A DNA stretch of 39,051 nucleotides, from IMG/VR virus record IMGVR_UViG_3300027987_000372, positions 1-39,051 of that record, one strand, 5' to 3'. A program made the position numbers and the translations under genes. The stretch is from a virus. Shown in pieces: positions 30,592-37,184 of this stretch (position 1 is the first letter of the stretch; every line of letters starts with the position of its first letter). The notes beneath the pieces were generated by a model. The model was not told the origin of the DNA and did no database searches. It worked only from the letters and a program-made list of their open reading frames with translations.

Positions 30592-30921
30592 CTACTTCCT
30601 TTTTGGTTGCATCTGCTCGTGGATGTACAGCGACATTGCTGCCGCTAGCGCATCCCACTTGTGGCCGACGAACGGCTCGTACTCGCATGTTCTTGATACC
30701 CTGCTCGGGTGTAGAACGTACGATAGAGCCATATCGCTGAACAGCTTGGAGTGTCGCAGCAACTTGGCCACGCTCCTCTTGTAATCCGGTAGAGCGCCGC
30801 TGTCGAAGACACTTGTTCCATGCGAGAACGGATCGGCTATTGACCAATGAATGTCGCCTGTCTCGACCACCTCACGAATCGCGTCGTACGCTCGCTCTAC
30901 TTCTTCTGACGGATGTCTCAT
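30592..30921 (-). CDS. Hypothetical protein, paralogue of the 29843-30262 gene
   Basis: A 109-residue protein starting MRHPSEEVERAYDAIREV at the ATGA overlap with the upstream C2H2 gene; the longer open frame to 31008 would overlap that gene heavily. It shares the F-(A/V)-GH-(R/K)-WDALA-x-AM segment and the preceding helical region (VAKLLRHSKLFSDMALSYVL) with the gene at 29843. It ends in a basic tail (MQPKRK). Confidence 0.65.
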   Translation of the reverse strand: MRHPSEEVERAYDAIREVVETGDIHWSIADPFSHGTSVFDSGALPDYKRSVAKLLRHSKLFSDMALSYVLHPSRVSRTCEYEPFVGHKWDALAAAMSLYIHEQMQPKRK

Positions 30922-31259
30922 CACTCGTCCTTCTGCTTCCTGGCACGAGGGTGCATCTTCGCCATGTGCCCACCTAGCCCTTGTGAGTTCAGAAAGACCA
31001 TTCCGCATTCAGGACACTTGAACTGCGACTCGCCCTCGTACTCGGCTTGCTCTTTTTCGTCTGCCACCTCGTACCACTCGTACACTGCGACATAGACCCT
31101 TCCGCTGTCAAGAACGCATCGCGCTTGCCTAATGTCGGGCAGCACGATTAGGTCCTTTACCTTCAGTACGTTCCACTCATTGCCGATGTCACCTTTCCCA
31201 TTGATGGGCGCCGGTGTCGATAGTCTAACCCTTCTTGCCTGGATTCTCTTCAACGACAT
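30921..31259 (-). CDS. C2H2 zinc-finger protein
   Basis: A 112-residue protein. The C-terminal segment FKCPECGMVFLNSQGLGGHMAKMHP has the exact C-x2-C-x12-H-x4-H spacing of a classical C2H2 zinc finger, with the conserved hydrophobic positions. The N-terminal two-thirds are beta-rich (VLKVKDLIVLPDIRQARCVLDSGRVYVAVYEWYE). C2H2 fingers are uncommon in phage proteins and suggest DNA or RNA binding. It begins 35 nt inside the end of the HTH gene and ends on an ATGA overlap. Confidence 0.7.
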   Translation of the reverse strand: MSLKRIQARRVRLSTPAPINGKGDIGNEWNVLKVKDLIVLPDIRQARCVLDSGRVYVAVYEWYEVADEKEQAEYEGESQFKCPECGMVFLNSQGLGGHMAKMHPRARKQKDE

Positions 31260-31971
31260 ACGTACCTACTTTCTGCTCGATAACTTCGTGCCCAAGTGCG
31301 TCGAGCGTGTTGTCGTCGCTCGATATCGCTGGCAGTCCCTTTGGCACAGGAGGGGTCCAGCCCAATGCAATGAGTTGTTCAGCGGGCGACGACGCGCTCA
31401 CGTCTCCCGGACCGATACGCTTGAGCTCGCCTTCTAACGCTGTGCGCGATACGCCAATGATGAGTTGGCCGAGACGGCTGGTTGCGCCGATTGCCGCCTC
31501 ATAGTTTCCGTGCTCTTCGCAGATATCTGCCAAGTCCTTCAGGTGCTGCAGCGTGTCGATGAAGTACGCGCTCAGCTGCGACATGCTGATCTTGGCATTG
31601 ACACGTGCTGCGGCCGAGATGGCCCATTGCCTCACCTCGCTCGGTGGATATCCCCACACGCGTGCCAGGTCGAGACAACGGCGAGGATCCCAGATTCCAC
31701 TGGCCATCTCACGAGAGATCAGTCTCACTCCCTTGGCGCGCATCTTGGGGGATATGGGCGACTTCTTGATCGTCGCGGCGATCGAACGACGCTCACATTC
31801 GTTCGTCACCGAGTTCCTACTTACGCCAACCGTGCGAGCAATGAATGCGATGCTGTGGCCTTTTTTAGCCAGATCCGCAATCTGATCCAGCTTGTCCTGA
31901 GTCACTCGACGTCCACCAATGTTCGCTTTCTTTGCTTTGCTGCTCTCTTTCTTTTTCGCCGTTTTCGCCAT
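31225..31971 (-). CDS. HTH protein, candidate small terminase subunit
   Basis: A 248-residue protein from ATG 31971 (MAKTAKKKESSKAKKANIGG), placed 1 nt after the previous stop. The basic N-terminus is followed by a helix-turn-helix (DQIADLAKKGHSIAFIARTVGVSRNSVTNECERR, about residues 25-60), as in DNA-binding domains of small terminases, then a helical core with ARVNAKISMSQLSAYFIDTLQHLKDLADICEEHGNYEAAIGATSRL. The last part is Pro-rich and flexible. It could recognise packaging sites for terL, although terL is in another unit; a regulatory role is the alternative. Confidence 0.5.
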   Translation of the reverse strand: MAKTAKKKESSKAKKANIGGRRVTQDKLDQIADLAKKGHSIAFIARTVGVSRNSVTNECERRSIAATIKKSPISPKMRAKGVRLISREMASGIWDPRRCLDLARVWGYPPSEVRQWAISAAARVNAKISMSQLSAYFIDTLQHLKDLADICEEHGNYEAAIGATSRLGQLIIGVSRTALEGELKRIGPGDVSASSPAEQLIALGWTPPVPKGLPAISSDDNTLDALGHEVIEQKVGTYVVEENPGKKG

Positions 31972-31972
31972 G

Positions 31973-32161
31973 TTATCGCTTTCGAGTCGTCGGTGGACGC
32001 AGTGCACGTTCGCGCTGTACACGTTCCAGCGAACGCAATGCGCTTTCCCTCTCTTCGATTCTTTCTTCGATTGCAGCGAGTCTTGTCCTCGTCAAATCTC
32101 GAGCTCGACTGCGCTGTCCTTGAGCTGAAAACATCCTGGGCTTCATCGGGTCGTCTCTCAT
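31973..32161 (-). CDS. Small basic helical protein
   Basis: A 62-residue protein starting MRDDPMKPRMFSAQGQRSR at an ATGA overlap with the preceding gene. It is very Arg-rich, with a helix of the form LAAIEERIEERESALRSLERVQRERALR (Arg/Glu heptads, coiled-coil-like). It ends 1 nt before the next start. Longer frames over the same DNA are shadows. Function unknown; a small nucleic-acid or protein-binding role is plausible. Confidence 0.55.
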   Translation of the reverse strand: MRDDPMKPRMFSAQGQRSRARDLTRTRLAAIEERIEERESALRSLERVQRERALRPPTTRKR

Positions 32162-32880
32162 GGATCATTACCCCACGGGTTGTGCTCCTCTTCGAGAAGC
32201 AGTTCTTGTTGACGTTGCGGCTCGTAGCGAATCGAGCCGATTCCTTCGTCGATGTCGCTTACGGCATCGTTGAACTTTCGTCGCGCTTGCAGGTCTCGGT
32301 GAAGCACCGGCCGCTTCGCGTAACGCCCTGAGCGAATCTCACGCTGGTATCCGTGCATCCGTTGCCAGTCCTCAAGCTCCCAGAGAACGCGCTCACCGGG
32401 GTCTGTGGACCCAAGGAACTCGACAGCTGTTGCCCTGGCTGAGTCGCGCTCCCGCTTGTTCTTCCCGAGCTCGCCGGCGAGGGCCGCCCGAGCAAGGACG
32501 ACAATCTTTGCCCGCTTGCGTTCCTCTTCAGCCGCTCGCTGCTCTTCGTGTTGTTTGATTGTCTCTCCCTGCTTGTCCCACATCTGCAGCCAAAGGCGCG
32601 CCAAACACGCCGCAGTGACACGGCAACGGACGCCGCACAGTTCCCTCAGCTGCGACGCATCGAGGCGCTCAGTGGGTCCTGTGCGCTTCAAAAGCCCAGC
32701 TTCCGCCTCGGCGCTGAATGGAAAGTGCTGGTTCACCCACGCTACCCAGCCGCGAGCCGTGGTGTCCTTCGGCAATTCAGGCACCCCGTGGGGAATCCTC
32801 GAGGAAACGCACGGGACCCCCCATTGCTCTATCGGCTCCGAAGGGTTACTCGCAAAAGAAAAAAGCGAAACATTACTCAT
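32158..32880 (-). CDS. Hypothetical 240-residue protein
   Basis: It starts MSNVSLFSFASNPSEPIEQW. The first third has WVAWVNQHFPF, the middle is a long charged helix (QGETIKQHEEQRAAEEERKRAKIVVLARAALAGEL), and the C-terminal part is basic (YQREIRSGRYAKRPVLHRDLQARRKFND) before an acidic end. No family recognised. It lies just downstream of the initiator candidate, with 112 nt between them that hold a promoter-like AT-rich patch. Confidence 0.6.
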   Translation of the reverse strand: MSNVSLFSFASNPSEPIEQWGVPCVSSRIPHGVPELPKDTTARGWVAWVNQHFPFSAEAEAGLLKRTGPTERLDASQLRELCGVRCRVTAACLARLWLQMWDKQGETIKQHEEQRAAEEERKRAKIVVLARAALAGELGKNKRERDSARATAVEFLGSTDPGERVLWELEDWQRMHGYQREIRSGRYAKRPVLHRDLQARRKFNDAVSDIDEGIGSIRYEPQRQQELLLEEEHNPWGNDP

Positions 32881-32911
32881 ACTTGCACCGTTTTCTGCTC
32901 AATCAAAGGCC

Positions 32912-32929
32912 TACGAATATAATACGAAT
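32912..32929 (-). promoter_or_regulatory. AT-rich promoter-like patch with direct repeats
   Basis: On the minus strand the sequence ATTCGTATTATATTCGTA holds two ATTCGTA direct repeats around TATTAT (32924-32919), a good -10 match about 39 nt upstream of the ATG at 32880. No clear -35 was found. This is the only non-coding stretch between the initiator candidate and the 240-residue gene, so an internal promoter is plausible. Confidence 0.35.
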
Positions 32930-32992
32930 GTTGCTGGATTCGGTTCTTTCCATTGATGAACTCGCAATAAACTACCATATCGCCTCAAACGG

Positions 32993-34192
32993 CTAATGCA
33001 CGTTCCCCCGCGAGTACCGACGGCGCTCTTCCTCGAGCATTGCTGACACTCGTGGGTCCACGTCTGGCTCGTCCTGTTCGAGTAGCTTGCGTAACACCAC
33101 CATGCTCAGGTCCTCGATTCCGTGACGACGATTGGTCCCGTCCGATGGCATCTCCCCGCGGCACCACGGATCCGTTTCGGCAATCTCGCATGCCCGCAGA
33201 ATCCTCTCGAGTGGCACTTGCTCGAGTAGCGTCAGGATATTCGCCAATTGCCGATTGCTGCGCGAGTACGGAGCCAGAGGCACATTGGGGAGGCCTACTG
33301 CCTCTGCCCATGCCTCGTGCACCCGCACGACCTCTGGTCGCAGGTGAACGTCAACCATTGCCGCGTTGGTTGGGTGCTCTCGGCAGTAGCGGGCGAGATC
33401 GGCGATTGGGAGTTCCCTCGTTACCCTTCTCGCAGTCTCAATTCTGCTCTCGCGCCTTCGTTGGTCCAACGTCCGCTCTGATTCACCCTCCGGAATGGCG
33501 CCGAGCAGATCGCCCGAAAACTCTATGCCGTTTGCGGACGTTTCACGCCGTGTTTCACGTGGGCTCTCGATCGGTGGCTCCGAGCGAAGGGGCGTGGGGC
33601 TCGCGAGAGGGCCACGGAGCGGGAGCGAGGCCTGCTGGGGCGTCTGGTTCTCCCTCTCGGGCGCAGCCTCTTGCCGCTGCCGCTGCCGCCGTCGCGCACG
33701 CTCTTGCGGGCGCGTTGCGGCTTCAGCTTCCTGCTTTTCTTCCTGCTTCTCTTCCTGCTTCGGGTGCACCACGTGCACTGGTACCCGTGCACCACGTGCA
33801 CTACCCCCGTGCACCACGTGCACTACCCCCCGTGCATCTGGTGCACCAGTGCATGGCGTGCACCCGTGCACGTGGTGCACCCGTGCGAAGTCCAGTTCGC
33901 ACTGCGGGTTTGCCATATCTGCCAACATGGCCACCCAGTCGGATGCCAGCCGGTAGGAGTTCACGAGACCTCGCCGACGGTAGATTGTGAGCAGTCCCGA
34001 GGCCTCCAGATGTTCGAGCTCGTAGAGCACGCACCTGCGGGATAGAGATGACATCGCCATCAACCTCCCGATTCCTGGTCGCATCTTCGGTGCGTGCTCA
34101 ATCAGTACCAAGAGCACGAGTTTCGAGACCGCACGCAGTGGGCTCCCCAGCACGGCCGCACGCGCGGCAACGAAGTCGAAGTGCTCTGACAT
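32993..34192 (-). CDS. Winged-helix replication-initiator candidate (lambda O-like organisation)
   Basis: A 399-residue protein. Residues about 1-85 form a winged helix-turn-helix (SKLVLLVLIEHAPKMRPGIGRLMAMSSLSRRCVLYELEHLEASGLLTIYRR), as in phage O-type origin binders. Residues about 105-145 are encoded by the repeat array at 33764-33880 and read as unusual His/Val/Arg-rich sequence. Then comes a Gln/Arg/Glu/Pro-rich linker (about 145-225) and a C-terminal helical domain (REHPTNAAMVDVHLRPEVVRVHEAWAEAVG; NILTLLEQVPLERILRACEIAE) like replisome-organiser C-termini that contact a helicase loader. Origin repeats within the initiator gene are typical of lambdoid replication. Protein-level match is by pattern only. 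Confidence 0.65.
   Translation of the reverse strand: MSEHFDFVAARAAVLGSPLRAVSKLVLLVLIEHAPKMRPGIGRLMAMSSLSRRCVLYELEHLEASGLLTIYRRRGLVNSYRLASDWVAMLADMANPQCELDFARVHHVHGCTPCTGAPDARGVVHVVHGGSARGARVPVHVVHPKQEEKQEEKQEAEAATRPQERARRRQRQRQEAAPERENQTPQQASLPLRGPLASPTPLRSEPPIESPRETRRETSANGIEFSGDLLGAIPEGESERTLDQRRRESRIETARRVTRELPIADLARYCREHPTNAAMVDVHLRPEVVRVHEAWAEAVGLPNVPLAPYSRSNRQLANILTLLEQVPLERILRACEIAETDPWCRGEMPSDGTNRRHGIEDLSMVVLRKLLEQDEPDVDPRVSAMLEEERRRYSRGNVH
33764..33880. repeat. Iteron-like array inside the initiator gene (putative origin)
   Basis: Six copies of a 15-bp element with GTGCAC ends. GTGCACCACGTGCAC is exact at 33764, 33787 and 33809 (22-23 bp apart, about two helical turns). GTGCATCTGGTGCAC at 33832 and GTGCATGGCGTGCAC at 33849 are degenerate. 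GTGCACGTGGTGCAC at 33866 is the exact inverted copy. The exact copies fall in two different frames, giving VHVVH twice and ARGAR once, so the DNA is what is kept. A Lys-Gln-Glu-encoding polypurine tract flanks it (33724-33762). Confidence 0.8.
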
Positions 34193-34195
34193 TGG

Positions 34196-34828
34196 TTACC
34201 TTAGGAAGACCACCAAAGTCGACGAATCAACAGCCTTGACTTGCGCCTCATCGTAATCCCCTTGGGGTTCTATGACTCGCAACGCAGATGAGAGCATACT
34301 GCAGAGCAGGCTCGCTTCGTAGTTGCTGCACGTCATGTGCGTCAAGAACTCTATTGCCCTTGCCTCTGCGCTCTGAAGCGATCGGGGTTCCTGCGTCTCA
34401 TTCGGATCCGGTTCATCTGAAGCAGAGTTGCGCTCACATAGCGGCTTTATTCGCTGGAGGATCTCCTGTTGCCCTCGCGAAAGACTGTACAGCTCATTGA
34501 GAATCTCTTCAGTGCGATCCTCTGGTGAGACACGCTCTTCCGAGCGTAACTGGTTCGATGCATCCGGTTGAATCCAGCTTACCTGTGACAAGATGCATTC
34601 GAGCTGTTTTTTCAAGTCGCGAATGTCGACCATTGCCTGAACTTGCTTCGATGGCTTCGTGTACCCAATCACGAAACCAAGCATTGTTTCAACGAGCGTC
34701 TTTACTGGCTCGTTTTTGATTACCTTGGCTTCCTTTAGGCCCTCAAGATCCTTGTGAAGAATCGCCATCCTTTCCACCAGGAAAAGGAATTCAATCGTAA
34801 TATCGAGTACGCGTCTTGCTTCGTGCAT
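34196..34828 (-). CDS. Hypothetical 210-residue helical protein
   Basis: It starts MHEARRVLDITIEFLFLVERM. It is mostly helical (LVERMAILHKDLEGLKEAKVIKN; IRDLKKQLECILSQVS; RTEEILNELYSLSRGQQEILQRI) with a Glu/Asp/Pro-rich loop before the last 60 residues. No recognised fold. The gene lies 3 nt before the initiator candidate and is the first gene after an intergenic region with a perfect TATAAT, so it may open a separate sub-unit with the initiator. Confidence 0.6.
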   Translation of the reverse strand: MHEARRVLDITIEFLFLVERMAILHKDLEGLKEAKVIKNEPVKTLVETMLGFVIGYTKPSKQVQAMVDIRDLKKQLECILSQVSWIQPDASNQLRSEERVSPEDRTEEILNELYSLSRGQQEILQRIKPLCERNSASDEPDPNETQEPRSLQSAEARAIEFLTHMTCSNYEASLLCSMLSSALRVIEPQGDYDEAQVKAVDSSTLVVFLR

Positions 34829-34859
34829 GTTCTTCTCTAAACCTTCTGATATTACTTAC

Positions 34860-34865
34860 ATTATA
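34860..34865 (-). promoter_or_regulatory. Perfect -10 element (TATAAT) upstream of the 34828 gene
   Basis: TATAAT reads on the minus strand at 34865-34860, about 25-30 nt before the transcript's first ATG at 34828. A -35 is not clear: TTGCAA lies 20 nt further up and no better hexamer is at 16-18 nt, so activation may be needed. Confidence 0.4.
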
Positions 34866-34941
34866 GACGAATCGGGCTTCAAGGATTGCAACGGCTCGAT
34901 GCGTCTAGTATCCTGCTTGCTGTTCGAGTGTGAGCGTAGTG

Positions 34942-34993
34942 CGGCTGCCGGTACACGATTCCCTATCCCCCCTCTTTCGGGTACCGGCAGCCG
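34942..34993. promoter_or_regulatory. 13-bp perfect inverted repeat, long loop
   Basis: CGGCTGCCGGTAC (34942-34954) and GTACCGGCAGCCG (34981-34993) flank a 26-nt pyrimidine-rich (plus strand) loop. It lies between the gene at 35001-35351 and the promoter-like region for 34828. There is no T-run on the minus strand. It could be a factor-assisted terminator, an RNA regulatory stem or a protein site. The remaining 34829-34941 shows only the TATAAT. Confidence 0.6.
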
Positions 34994-35000
34994 TTCCGTT

Positions 35001-35351
35001 TCATGAGTAGGCCTTCACCACTTTCATTAGGTCACTCAAGTTGAATGAAAGCGTGCAGAACTCTGAAACCAGAGACACCTGGTTCATGTCTTCGTCTACT
35101 ACCTCTTGGATCGCCAATGCGTTCGTTGATACCAAGTAGTTCTTGTCGGCATCGATCAACTTATTCAGGATGCTAGTGATCCCTTCATCTCTCTGAATGA
35201 TGCTAACCAGCTCAGTAACCTTGGTCGGCACGGTTGACGTTGCTGCTGTTCCGTCTGGCTCTGAGACGATCGGGATCTCAGTAAGATAGCGAGCCAGTTT
35301 TATCAGATTCACATGTGCTGATTCTGAGACTTCTATCGTGATAGATATCAT
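35001..35351 (-). CDS. Hypothetical 116-residue protein
   Basis: It starts MISITIEVSESAHVNLIKLA at an ATGA overlap with the upstream gene. Short beta start, then helix (VNLIKLARYLTEI), Thr/Pro-rich loop, and helical region (VTELVSIIQRDEGITSILNKLIDADKNYLV ... NLSDLMKVVKAYS). No known domain. It ends 8 nt before the long inverted repeat at 34942-34993. Confidence 0.6.
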   Translation of the reverse strand: MISITIEVSESAHVNLIKLARYLTEIPIVSEPDGTAATSTVPTKVTELVSIIQRDEGITSILNKLIDADKNYLVSTNALAIQEVVDEDMNQVSLVSEFCTLSFNLSDLMKVVKAYS

Positions 35352-35905
35352 ACTCTTACCTCAATGAGCACGAAAGCGCGCTCGTTGGGCGGGAGATATT
35401 CCCACCAATGTTGCTGCTGCACTACGCTGCGAGCGTCGCTGCTTATGACGCCTAGTCGTTCAGCGACATCTCGCTTGTTGGGTTTCGCGATCATGTCGAT
35501 CGCTCGCTTTGCTGGGTTCGACCCAGCATCGTTTGGACGGCTTGAGAACTTCACTGCGATGAGCTGAGGCCTCGCGAACACAGTATCCAGTGGCCACGAG
35601 TTGCGCCACTTCGAGCAATCGTCCTTTTGCTCCTGAATCGCTGCCCACAGCTCCTTTCGGTTCTTCTCTCGCAAGTACCCAATGTGCTTCATGTGGGCCT
35701 TGCGCATTGACTTGTTCGCCTCGAGACAATACTCCGCCGGAAGGGCGAGACGAAACAGCACCTGCTCACGAAGCGCTGGGCGGTCAGAGAACGACTTCAC
35801 TGGAGGCGCGGCAAGGATCTGCTGCGCCAAGAAGATCGCCCTGTGGTAGTCAAACTCTGGCCTTACGCATTGCTTTCTTCTTTGCCTTCTTTCGCTTTGC
35901 TCCAC
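35348..35905 (-). CDS. Hypothetical protein; faint RusA-resolvase resemblance
   Basis: About 185 residues if it starts at GTG 35905 (VEQSERRQRRKQCVRPEF); the frame is open to 36118, but that part is a shadow of the neighbouring gene. The C-terminal part (NPAKRAIDMIAKPNKRDVAERLGVISSDARSVVQQQHWW ... AFVLIEVRV) has the D-x-x-x-K/helix/V-I-x-x-D order seen in RusA Holliday-junction resolvases, but the usual D-N and D-D pairs are not clear. I treat the match as weak. Helical N-terminal half (LAQQILAAP, LPAEYCLEANKSMRKAHMKHIGYLREKN). Confidence 0.45.
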   Translation of the reverse strand: MEQSERRQRRKQCVRPEFDYHRAIFLAQQILAAPPVKSFSDRPALREQVLFRLALPAEYCLEANKSMRKAHMKHIGYLREKNRKELWAAIQEQKDDCSKWRNSWPLDTVFARPQLIAVKFSSRPNDAGSNPAKRAIDMIAKPNKRDVAERLGVISSDARSVVQQQHWWEYLPPNERAFVLIEVRV

Positions 35906-36320
35906 CGACGAGTGGTCCTTCGTACGGCGCGTCCCCCGGTTCGTCGAGATCACACTCGCAGTCGTTTGCTGAGAGCGGGAGCGACGTTTGGCGCTCTTCG
36001 TTGAGCATTGCTCGCTCTGACACGGTTTCTCTCGTGTCGTTGCGGATTGTTGTAACATTCCCGAGCTCGTAGTTGCTGAATACCGTGCATTCGACATCCT
36101 GGTACTCCGACTTGTCACGCACTTTTGAGAGAAGTTTTTTTCTTCTTGCCTCGAGTTCCTCTAGTTCCGCCTTGTGCTGCTTCTTCACAGCCTCGAACGC
36201 AGCTGTCACGTCCGAGATCTCCTTGTCGCAATGCGCTGCCTCGTCGGCGAACTTGCGAATCTGGTCCTCTGTCAGTTCCACTCTCAAGTGGTGAGTCACC
36301 ATTCTCTGTTGTGTTTTCAT
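35850..36320 (-). CDS. Conserved phage protein with coiled coil
   Basis: A 156-residue protein from ATG 36320 (MKTQQRMVTHHLRVELTEDQ). The helical region DKEISDVTAAFEAVKKQHKAELEELEARRKKLLSKV (a coiled coil) is followed by DKSEYQDVECTVFSNYELGNVTTIRNDTRETVSERAMLNEERQ, a pattern known in small phage proteins that end with V-x-I-R-x-D-T-x-E. The C-terminus is very basic (AKRKKAKKKAMRKARV). It starts 205 nt inside the upstream zinc-finger gene. The AAAAAAA tract at 36135-36141 lies in this frame (AGA AAA AAA CTT). Function unknown. Confidence 0.7.
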   Translation of the reverse strand: MKTQQRMVTHHLRVELTEDQIRKFADEAAHCDKEISDVTAAFEAVKKQHKAELEELEARRKKLLSKVRDKSEYQDVECTVFSNYELGNVTTIRNDTRETVSERAMLNEERQTSLPLSANDCECDLDEPGDAPYEGPLVGGAKRKKAKKKAMRKARV

Positions 36321-36783
36321 TGTTGCTTCTTTCAAGCGCCATCAAGCGCCGCTCGAACAGACCTTCGTCCTTCTGTTCGCCATCAAACGTATTCTCCCAG
36401 TTCTCATCGCACATGTGCATCCCGAGCGAGTAGCACTCTGGGCACACGTGTTTCAGGCACCGTACGCATCCCCATCCGGCAGTGAACTTGCTTCCGCAGT
36501 GGAAACACGTGAACTCTCCGCGTTCAATTGCGTAGAGCCATTGCGTTTGCTGCCGATACCACTTTGGCCCTCCCATGGCGATCTGGTCCTGGGTTAGATT
36601 GATGCGCTTCTTGCAGGAAGAGCACACCTCAACTTTGCCGATTCTGCTGGACCTAGTGAGTGTCCTAGCCTTTCGAGGGAACAGCCTTCCGCATCCGCAT
36701 CTGACAATCCAACGCAATATGTCTGGATCGAATCTAACCGGGTGGACACCTGCCACCATCACACCTGGTCGAATTGACTTCAT
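36115..36783 (-). CDS. Multi-zinc-finger protein with long overlapping tail
   Basis: A 222-residue protein starting MKSIRPGVMVAGVHPVRFDP. It has at least four Cys pairs: VRCGCGRLF, EVCSSCKKR, FTCFHCGSKF, GCVRCLKHVCPECYS and MHMCDENW, so it should bind several zinc ions, possibly on nucleic acid. The last 70 residues (after EQKDEGLFERRLMALERSNN) are Gly/Arg/Lys-rich and encoded on DNA that also codes for the 156-residue protein, so this tail is likely an unconstrained extension. Start overlaps the upstream stop (ATGA). Confidence 0.6.
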   Translation of the reverse strand: MKSIRPGVMVAGVHPVRFDPDILRWIVRCGCGRLFPRKARTLTRSSRIGKVEVCSSCKKRINLTQDQIAMGGPKWYRQQTQWLYAIERGEFTCFHCGSKFTAGWGCVRCLKHVCPECYSLGMHMCDENWENTFDGEQKDEGLFERRLMALERSNNENTTENGDSPLESGTDRGPDSQVRRRGSALRQGDLGRDSCVRGCEEAAQGGTRGTRGKKKKTSLKSA

Positions 36784-37184
36784 ATCATGTACCTCCTTCT
36801 ACCTCTGTTGCTCTGATATCTGCTACCCGACAACGCGGTTCCGTTTTTCTTCTGCACCTCCTTTCCTATCCGGCACAGCGCAAACGCACACTGGCATTGC
36901 CGTTCTGACTTGGTTGCAGCCCATTCAAAGTATCGCTTGAGCGGATGAGCAGAATCAACCAGTGTTCTCACAGACATGATGTCGATCAGGTTGAACTCTC
37001 TGAGCATGTCGTCAGTCGAGAGTATTACCGAGATGCCGCCCTTCACATGAAGAATGGCATCACAGTATGGGCACCTGAACGTGGGGCGACTCAAGTTGAA
37101 TGAGTACTCATGATGAGTTGGATCGACAGGAGATGCATCGATCCACATGTAGAGCTGTGCAGGGGTTTTGAGCTTCCAGCTCAT
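36780..37184 (-). CDS. Zinc-ribbon-like small protein
   Basis: A 134-residue protein starting MSWKLKTPAQLYMWIDASPV. It has FRCPYCDAILHVKGG and a later Cys cluster (ERQCQCAFALCRIG), consistent with a zinc ribbon. A basic tail follows (NRGRRRYMI). Its start and end overlap neighbours by ATGA, so it is part of a tightly coupled run. Function unknown. Confidence 0.6.
   Translation of the reverse strand: MSWKLKTPAQLYMWIDASPVDPTHHEYSFNLSRPTFRCPYCDAILHVKGGISVILSTDDMLREFNLIDIMSVRTLVDSAHPLKRYFEWAATKSERQCQCAFALCRIGKEVQKKNGTALSGSRYQSNRGRRRYMI

Noticed and set aside
31902-32168. 88-codon minus-strand frame
   Set aside because: It competes with the 62-residue gene, which has an ATGA coupling at its start and ends 1 nt before the next ATG; the longer frame has neither.
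31465-32331. 288-codon plus-strand open frame
   Set aside because: Antisense to the HTH candidate, the 62-residue gene and the end of the 240-residue gene; no SD and no plausible protein pattern.
33764-33880. CRISPR array
   Set aside because: The repeats are 15 bp, spaced 2-8 bp apart with no unique 30-bp spacers, and lie in a coding gene. Iterons fit better.
33040-33990. 316-codon plus-strand open frame
   Set aside because: Antisense to the initiator candidate; its His/Cys/Thr-rich repeats simply reflect the GTGCAC iterons read on the other strand.
35906-36118. N-terminal extension of the 185-residue protein to 36118
   Set aside because: The added part is Ser/Thr/Arg-rich out-of-frame sequence of the well-patterned 156-residue gene.
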